The notes under the pieces are model-generated. The model made no database searches. It worked only from the letters and a program-made list of their open reading frames with translations, and was not told the DNA's origin. This document shows positions 57,077 to 64,000 of a stretch of DNA of 64,000 nucleotides, piece by piece. Position 1 is the stretch's first letter. Each line of letters starts with the position of its first letter. Location of the stretch: assembly GCA_907165275.2 (NCBI GenBank), contig OU015652.1, positions 3,797,001-3,861,000 of the forward strand. The letters run 5' to 3'. The translations under genes and the position numbers were made by a program. This DNA is from Zygaena filipendulae (Eukaryota > Arthropoda > Insecta > Lepidoptera > Zygaenidae).

Positions 57077-57862
57077 AACAAAAATAAACACTTTAAACAC
57101 GATATGAAAGTCTATTTAGCTTTCAATAATTGAAAAAAACAACGTTTTTTATCCAAATAAACAAAGAACAATGTAGATGTCTGCCTACAATTAATTGTAG
57201 GCAGACAAAAATAAACGATACGCAAGAAAGAGACCAAAAACAATTGTTTCGTCCAGCTCGCACCTACGTATTTACCATTCGCACTTTCTCACTCTTGTAA
57301 TTATTATTATTTGAGCAGCTCGTCCATTCTATTCTCCGTCCACGGTTAATTCCTATTTTTATTTTGACTTTCCTTGCATTCGTAATGAAAAGCACAGTGT
57401 TACCCTCGGGAGAAAGTAACTTATTTAGTGCCTCGAACTATTGGCGCCCTCGCTACGCTCGGGCGCCAAACCCCGTCTCGGCACTAAATGAGTTACTTTC
57501 ACCCCTTGGATAACAATGTACTATTTTTTTTTACGACCAATATTTTTTTCGTAATTACAAAATGAAGATTCATAATGATTAAAAGTTTTCTTACTTTTGA
57601 AATAACGGCTTTCATATTAATCCTAGTAAATTTCTTTTTATAAAATTAAACTTTGAACAACTTTTATATTATTATTTTTATACAACCAATATTTTAGCTG
57701 TAATGTCGAAAATTCGACAACATTAATAATGGAAATTGCACGAAAATCCTGGCCCACACAATAAACTAATATTATGTACCTAATTAGTAACAAAAAACAA
57801 TAATACCCCTAAAAAAATTCCATCGCATTACCGCCTCCTGTTGGGAACCGTGCTGAAAACTG

Positions 57863-58481
57863 AAGCGTGTACCAGACTGTTGTAAACAAGCCTCTCCGCA
57901 GTCACCTTGGCGGGAGGTTGGTTTTAACCGCCGTTGGTGTTTCAGTCCACACTTGTTGTAAACAAGGCTCCAACTTCAGTGTGCTTTTGTCCCTCGCACC
58001 GGAAACATCTTTGCAATGGCTCCTTGCCTTTCAAAAATTCAAACAGTTGGTGTCGCTTTTGCTCTTTTGAGTGCAATTGAGGAAAAAAAAAAGAGAAAAT
58101 ATAAAATAAAATATTCCCACATAATTTTTTTTTGGGATTGAGAGGTTCCAGAGATACGGCAGATTCCTATAGAGGTCGGTAAACTCGATAAGAATATTTT
58201 TTTCTTGCGTCATTTTCATACGTACGCGCGCGAACAAATAAATTTCTCTACGCGCAAGCGCTCCCCGTGACTGCCGCCACTCAACTGCGCTTGCGTGGTT
58301 TACAACAAACGTCCACAAAGCGGGCCGCCGGTGAGATCGCAGCAAGTTTCCAACGCGCGCCCACAAACCAAGGTCGTGGAAAAGAAACAGAAATTTCGTT
58401 GCAAACAACCGTCCGCACTGTTTTAAACAACTGTTGGAAACTTCCGTTTTGGGCTTGTTCACAACAGTCTGGTACACGCTT
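57863..58481. mobile_element. Harbinger mini-element joining two truncated convergent genes
   Basis: TIRs of about 30 bp: left AAGCGTGTACCAGACTGTTG..., right its reverse with one change. On plus, a 41-codon ORF (58016-58141) begins MAPCLSKIQTVGVAFALLSA, then EEKKKRKY, like the start of HARBI1-type transposases. On minus, an ORF from 58219 reads 'MTQEKNILIEFTDLYRNLPY' then 'LWNLSIP', the start of a MADF DNA-binding domain. Both genes break off at the same AT-rich junction (about 58080-58135), as expected from one internal deletion of an element with two facing genes. Confidence 0.65.
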
Positions 58482-60064
58482 GAAAGTGAAAACGAACTAG
58501 GTATGCACTGGCCGCTGGCCAGTGGTGCACACAGCGGCTACATATCGAGAACGCGTTTTAGTTATCTGCACATTTAAAGCACATTATTTTAAGTGCATGT
58601 AAGCTCTCGTAGACAGCGTTCCTTACTAGGCGATGAACTAAACGCTCTGTTATTTTAATTGAATCAATTATTATCAATAAAGTACCTAATATGCTTTATT
58701 GTTTCGATTTTTGTTAAACACGTTGAGATTTGCATTTGTTAGATCAAGGTAGTTATGAAATTAATAAAATACAATATTCTTTTTTTTATCGTTAATGATT
58801 TTCTCATTGTCCATGATATTTCCATGAAAATGTAGTCGGTTAACGTTCGTATATTAATTAAAATATTTAATATTTCAAAATGCTTATGAAAAAAATAGCA
58901 TATAGCAGTAGTCAATATAACATAAAACCAGATGGCTGTAGCTTTATTTTTTATTAGATATTGTCATCTGCTATTAGAGATGGGTCGTCGCATTTGACCA
59001 TCCATTCGTTGTCACCGACTAGTCGTTTTACTTGTGGAATTCGTCGACTAGTTGTAGCAATGCGCGATCGGGGCCGTTTCACTCAACTTCTCGACGAACG
59101 TGGACGAAACGTTCTGCGCAACGGCAGTTATCGAGGACGTACCCCTTCCTCGTTCATCGCGAAGACGCCCTGATGCGTCGATGGCAAACACTAGACAGTA
59201 GACTTATAGGTACTCATCGCCACGTTAATTTTACATGAAATTTTGTGAATTGAATCTTTACATTAGTAAACTGATTGAAAATAGTTAAATACCTATTGAG
59301 TACTGATGTTAATTAAGTATGTAATAATAATTAAGTTTAATATAATAATTTTAAATTACTTCCAAACATTGTCTATATTATATTTATTATTACAAAGGGG
59401 TAACCTAATTAAGATTATGTTTGTAAGTTTGAATGTAGTATGTAGGTACTATGTTATATTTTCTAAAACCACTGAACCGATTTATAAAAAGTGTTTCTCT
59501 GAGAGAACGCTACATTATGCCCTGAATGTCATAATATACCTACGTTTCTGAGTTCCGAGTTCCAAGAGTCCCATCGTCCTACTCTTTCACACTTAAGTAA
59601 ACTACTAAAATAGCATGAATCTTTAAATCTACTAGTCAGCTGATAAGTGATAACCACAGAGTACTTTTTAACTTGCGTCGTCAACGTTGCGCCCGTTGCG
59701 GTCGTCGCCCGTCGCGCCCGCCGCCCGTCGCCCGTCATCGAATTCAACTAGTCGGCTGAGTAACGGCGTACCGTCTGTTCGTTGATCGTACCCCGATGGT
59801 TGATGTAACTAGTGCGTACAACGCCTACCGCTATCTGCTATCTAATATATCCGACAACCCTAGACTTTAGACATAAGTCTTATTAATTTGTGGACTCATT
59901 AACATTTGAGTTTTGACATTTGTGCATTTTAGAATTTACACAATAAAATCATTATGCATTATGCTCCGTATATATGCTCTCACTCCTGAAGTCTGAGTCC
60001 TAGACACCTGAGACTTAAGGCTCTTCGGACTAATAGCCAGACCAGAGTACTTAAGTTTACGAGA
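58482..60064. other. Intergenic DNA; no gene seen
   Basis: Two GC-richer blocks (58960-59180 and 59680-59860) share 'ACTAGTCG' motifs and CGTCG-rich simple sequence. ORFs inside them show no domain. Confidence 0.35.
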
Positions 60065-61528
60065 ATGGATACATTGGAAAACAACACTTATGTTGAAGCG
60101 ATATTAGAAAATTGTAAGTAGGTAGTCTATTCCTTCTATTTAAATTAGCTCCTATTTTTGTTGTTTTTGCTACTTACAAAGAGAATATACCTAATAACTG
60201 TTTGCTACCAACCGTTTCTTCAACTATCACAATTAGTTTACCTACCTTGTCTTAACTCCTAGTTTACTGTTGTTAAATACCTACTGGAAATTAATATTAT
60301 GACAAGTATGTATAGTGGTGATGTGAAATTGTGTAGGTATTTTGATTTAACAGCTGATCGTGAATAATATTTTGGTGTTAAACTTCGATGAAAAAACCCC
60401 ATTTTCAACCTTTTACAGCAATAGTTAATTTTGAACAAAAAAAAATACACTTTTAATTAAATTGCATTATTATGTCTACTTCACAGCTCACCACAAATCA
60501 CCAGAGTCAACATACAATGATTCGAACACTTACAGTGAAACACTAAATCAGGAAACAGAATTGAATTTGATCGTGGATAAACACAGTAAGTAATTATAAT
60601 GCAAAAATAAAAATATTGCACCAAATAATTATTAAACAAGTGTGTCATATGTCTATATTATAAAAAATTTTTCTTTCTTAATATATCTAAGATATTATGT
60701 TTCTTACAGGTGCGATTTGGACTACAACTGCTACTTCAATACTATTAAAACTGTATAAATCTAAGGTGGAAATGTTGGAAACACCAAATAGAAAAACGGC
60801 TATGTGGAATGCAATTTCTGAAAGTTTGAAAGACTATGATATTGATGTAAGGATATTTTTTCCATATTTTGTATACATTGTTTTAAATTTATCAAATTTT
60901 ATCAAATTGTGTCATTGTTTTTGTTATTATTTAATTTTAAGTATTTATTTTTTCATAGATGACTCCAAATCAAGTGAGATGGAAGATAAATGCTTTAACA
61001 CAAAAATACAAACAGTGCATTGATAGTGGCCACCATAACTCATTTAAATATTTTAAAGAACTAGACGATATTTACAGTGAGTATTATAATGAAGAAAACA
61101 ATACATTCAACGAATATTTACAAAAAAAACGGAATTTACGAGTAAGACTCAATTCATCATTTCATGAATCTTCATCATCAATAAAATCAGCACATGAAAG
61201 TAGATCAATGATTGAACTAAGAAAAATAAGACTGGCCAACAGAATAGATGCAGATATTTCACAGAGTAAAATTCAAATAGAAAAACAATGGCTAGAATAT
61301 TTGAGAAGACAAGAAGAGCAAAAGATGTTAAAAGATGATTTGTTTGATAGGCACATAAAATTAAGAGAAGAAGAGTTAGAACTCCGGAAACAAGAGTTAG
61401 AGTTTAAAGAGACCATTGAATTTAAAAAGTTAGAAATGAAAGAAAAAGAACAAGAAGAGATGTTACGAATAGAAAGAGAGAAGTGTGAAATGTTAAAATT
61501 TATAGCAAATAAAAAAATAATAGAATAA
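60065..61528 (+). CDS. Second Myb/SANT-like Harbinger-type protein, 4 exons, 284 aa, no partner transposase
   Basis: Exons 60065-60113, 60487-60585, 60710-60846 and 60959-61528 join in frame at GT-AG sites. The trihelix is clear: 'IWTTTATSILLKLYKSKVEM', 'AMWNAISESLKDYDIDMTPN' and 'QVRWKINALTQKYKQCIDSG'. A charged coiled coil closes the protein (HIKLREEELELRKQELEFKE). Exon count, phases and exon 3 length equal those of the gene at 51432, but the sequences differ widely, so this is an older paralogue or another family. No transposase lies between its stop and the window end. An open, correctly spliced accessory gene alone could be a domesticated host gene or a recent deletion derivative. Confidence 0.8.
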
Positions 61529-61686
61529 CGTTTTAAAAAGTTATTGTTATTTATTAACATGTACAGTTACACTTTAGAAATAGGTACATAATATCCCATA
61601 CTATAAACTCAAAACTGTCGGTATTGTTTTATTATCAACAAAAAAATAATCATATCCGGATCGAAGGACCAAGTTTTGCCGGTTTA

Positions 61687-62202
61687 GAGCGATGCCACAC
61701 GGGCGTTGTCTGTGCGTTGCGTTAGCGCTGCGTCGACTGAGCGGTGACGCTCCGTTGTTCTACATACAAATCTGAACGACATGCCACATGATGCGTTGAA
61801 ATGACGGAAGGCGACGCAACGCAAGCGCAACGTACAAGGAGAGGTGAGAGACGAGGTGGGGAAGGGAGCTGCGTTGAAACGACGGAGCGGCAGCGCAGTA
61901 TTTATTAGCATATTGAAGGTGACAGTTATTGCACATTTTATTGTGAAAATGAGTGCGGAAGATATTGATATAGATTATCTTATCTCATTAGTTCAAGAAA
62001 GACCTCCTTTATGGGATAAATCAAATGAAGATTTTATTCAACTCCATTGTCGTTCAAAGACTGACATCCTACACCAACGCAGCGACGACGGAGTTAACTA
62101 CGTTGACGCAGCGTCGACGCAGCGCTCATGTGGCATTCACTGCGTTGAAATCATCGCGGCGCGACGACGCAGCGCAGCTGCAACGCCCGTGTGGCATCGC
62201 TC
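61687..62202 (+). mobile_element. 516-bp mini-element with perfect 22-bp TIRs and a MADF gene fragment
   Basis: The left TIR starts GAGCGATGCCACACGGGCGT and the right end is its perfect reverse complement. TTA flanks both sides (61684-61686, 62203-62205), the usual PIF/Harbinger target. Inside, CpG-rich subterminal repeats with GACGCAGCG motifs surround an ATG at 61949 opening MSAEDIDIDYLISLVQERPP then 'LWDKSNEDF', the start of a MADF domain, cut off after about 40 codons where the right subterminal repeats begin. Confidence 0.8.
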
Positions 62203-62279
62203 TTAGGGAAGGTGATGCCGACAAGACGCCAAATACACGATCGGAATCAACCACCATTTACAGAGGTCACCAACATCAA

Positions 62280-62500
62280 CCAAATTGGAATCAACTTGTC
62301 GGTGCAGCGACACTCCCTTGAACCAACCCTTTTTTACCAACTTTGGAATACTTAAACAAATTTCTATGACCGCGGCATACATTGCATTGGTATGGTTGGC
62401 ACAAAATGCTTTCATAGATCGGATCAGCGATTAGTATGGAAGTCCCACTCTTACGAGTGTGATTATTAAGTCTAGTTAATTTGTGGTGATTATTTGCTCA
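62280..62500. repeat. Repeat shared with 49745-49930
   Basis: 'CCAACTTTGGAATACTTAA', 'TTTCTATGACCGCG', 'GGTTGGCACAAAATGCTTTC' and 'GATTATTTGCTCAGTGG' occur in the same order and orientation at both places, so both Myb/SANT-like loci lie near copies of one repeat. Confidence 0.65.
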
Positions 62501-62883
62501 GTGGTGCATACCAGTGGACTCTGGAGTTCATCGAAATATTAAGTACTACGTACATAAAGAGGTGGATTACAAAAATTATGCATTTTCAGTATAATTAACA
62601 ATTAATTAATCAAATGTAAAAATTACACAATTTAATATATTTTTATAAAGACTTTTTATTACGTCTGAGATTTTTATGAAATAAGCTTCAAATTCAAATT
62701 TTTTTAAACGAGCTAGTTTTAACCACAAACTACTTAGAGATACTACCGTATGTTTTAACTTGATGGTACGTTTTATTAATTTGTTTAAGGCAACACTAAC
62801 AGATGGCGTCAGCTGTCTTAAGTCAGCGGGGGAAGTTTGATCTCAGATGAGTCTAGTTATTCTTCTGAGTTTACGATCCATAA

Positions 62884-63480
62884 CAGGGTACTTGCATGAA
62901 ATTTATAATAAGAAATTGTCTCAAATAGAGCCTTAGAAAAGCGTTATCGTGAAAGATTTACTAAAAAAATTTGTTTCCAAAATATTCAATTTTTAATTTT
63001 GTGAAACGGAACGTTGCAACGAAACACCAATCACAGCCAAGCTTGACACATGACGTCACTTTTATTTTTTTAGGAAACATTTACCTCTTTCAGAGAAGGC
63101 AAAAGAAACTAAGTGCATACAGTCAACGCATATTTTCCATTTTCTGAAGTTTTTTACTTTAAAATGCATCGGTAAGATGCATTTCGATTCTTTACTGGAA
63201 CTTTTGGAAGTAAATCGACACAGTTCAACCTTAATTTCGCTTTTGGATATTGAAGTTATCTGTCTGTCAGTGTCACATGACCCTGTCAATACAACAGTGA
63301 CATTTCTATCACAGATTAATAAGGCGTAATTTTGAACTAGTGACGTCATTCCGCGTTTCGGCGGTAAGGTCTAAAGTAGGAACTTTGAAACGCTCTAATT
63401 AATATATGCATATTTTTTTTTCTTTTTCTTGCTTTGTATAAGTAGGCCATATATCTTTAATATAGACTGAAAAAAAGAAA
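62884..63480. mobile_element. MITE with ACAGGGTACTTGCATG end
   Basis: Reverse-oriented homologue of 55874-56533, sharing 'GAAACGGAACGTTGCAACGA' and 'ATGCATCGGTAAGATGCATT'. Its distal TIR is lost. Confidence 0.65.
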
Positions 63481-63598
63481 AAATCTTTATCTTTTTTCTT
63501 TTCCTTTTCGGGGTCTTCCCCATCGCTGAGAGGACCCATATTTATATATTATTACAACTATAAATTGAGGTATCGGTGTCTATGGAGTAAGCAATAAG

Positions 63599-64000
63599 CG
63601 TAGACGGAGAATGAATAGACGAGGTGATTTGCATCTCTGTCAATAGGCGAGACAGTGTTATGGCTAAGTTCATAAGAGTGAAAGAGATTTCCAATTATCT
63701 TTTGTCTTTATCAAGCGTATAGGTTTTTTTTTGTTGGACAAAGTTAAAGTTTGCTCAACAAAGCGCAGCGCTCTTTGTTAATTCTAATAAAAAACGTTGT
63801 TTTTTTCAATTATTGAAAGCTAAATAGACTTTCATATCGTGTTTAGTGTTCGTTTTTGTTGTGGACATAGTGATAATATGTTGTATTTTAGACTGTAAGA
63901 GCCGTAATGAAAGGAAAACGGAGAATGTAACATTTAACAGCTTTGTGGTATAAATCGTTTAAATATAACAAAAAAATTGCCAAATTACGTACTTATTCCA
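63599..64000 (+). mobile_element. Second THAP-type transposon, cut by the window edge
   Basis: It starts CGTAGACGGAGAATGAATAG, the same terminus as the element at 55099. Near 63868-63940 it has 'CCILDCKSRNERKTENVTF', the THAP-like exon, but the start codon reads GTG and a conserved glycine is aspartate. The left flank GCAATAAG would be its 8-bp duplicate; the right end is outside the window. Confidence 0.65.

Larger units (their letters stand above)
55099..57344 (-). mobile_element. THAP-domain DNA transposon (P-like), 2.2 kb, with 8-bp target duplication
   Basis: Termini CGTAGACGGAGAATAGAATG and CATTCTATTCTCCGTCCACG are inverted with one mismatch. GTTAATTC flanks both sides (55091-55098, 57345-57352), and repeat A shows a single copy of this site, so the insertion is direct to see. 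It encodes a THAP-type exon near its right end on minus. No full transposase ORF remains. 8-bp duplications and THAP suit the P-element superfamily; the TIR sequence itself I do not recognise. Confidence 0.75.
54665..57530 (-). mobile_element. Interspersed repeat A, second copy, split by a THAP element
   Basis: Left part 54665-55098 and right part 57345-57530 are the reverse complement of 14446-14998. A CpG-rich foldback insert (about 57421-57495, with GGCGCCCTCGCTACGCTCGGGCGCC-type symmetry) is absent from the first copy. Confidence 0.7.

Noticed and set aside
58961..59238. Overlapping Arg-rich ORFs near 59 kb
   Set aside because: CpG-rich simple sequence, no domain, two frames open at once.

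Overview
The window looks like nuclear DNA of a moth or butterfly (Lepidoptera). It is AT-rich, its genes have short exons and GT-AG introns, and it is crowded with repeats I recognise as lepidopteran: Helitron-type elements that end in a CCCGCGG/CCGCGGG hairpin followed by CTAG, LINE 3' tails of the '[12 protein letters not shown]' kind, and the 'CCGACTTCCAAAAAGGAGG' repeat. The species cannot be named from sequence alone.

Two host genes lie tail to tail. On the plus strand, about 10.98-27.74 kb, is a CDR2/centrocortin coiled-coil gene. It has five shared exons and two or three alternative first exons, all ending in splice phase 1, so every first exon joins the common body in frame (about 818, 829 and 799 aa). 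On the minus strand, 49.30-31.23 kb, is a complete 12-exon ABCF3 gene (704 aa, both ATP-binding domains intact). One ABCF3 intron can only be joined in frame through a GC-AG donor.

The introns of ABCF3 hold many mobile elements. Intron 4 carries a 5.5-kb Ty3/gypsy-type LTR element. Its two 135-bp LTRs look identical and it has a perfect 5-bp target duplication (CTAGC), but its coding region is wrecked, which suggests a recent insertion of a non-autonomous element. Intron 6 carries a 75-bp tandem array whose unit fuses a LINE 3' tail to the exon 6/intron 6 splice junction. A MITE family with CRE-like TGACGTCA palindromes has eight copies in the window, four of them in ABCF3 introns and one that supplies the likely ABCF3 poly(A) signal.

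From 49.5 kb to the right edge the DNA is built of cut-and-paste elements. There is a PIF/Harbinger pair (a Myb/SANT-like gene on plus facing a transposase-like gene on minus), an orphan second Myb/SANT-like gene, two mini-elements that keep pieces of MADF/transposase genes, a THAP-domain element with 8-bp target duplications and a further MITE nested inside it, and part of a second THAP element at the right edge. The first 10 kb shows no gene I can support.
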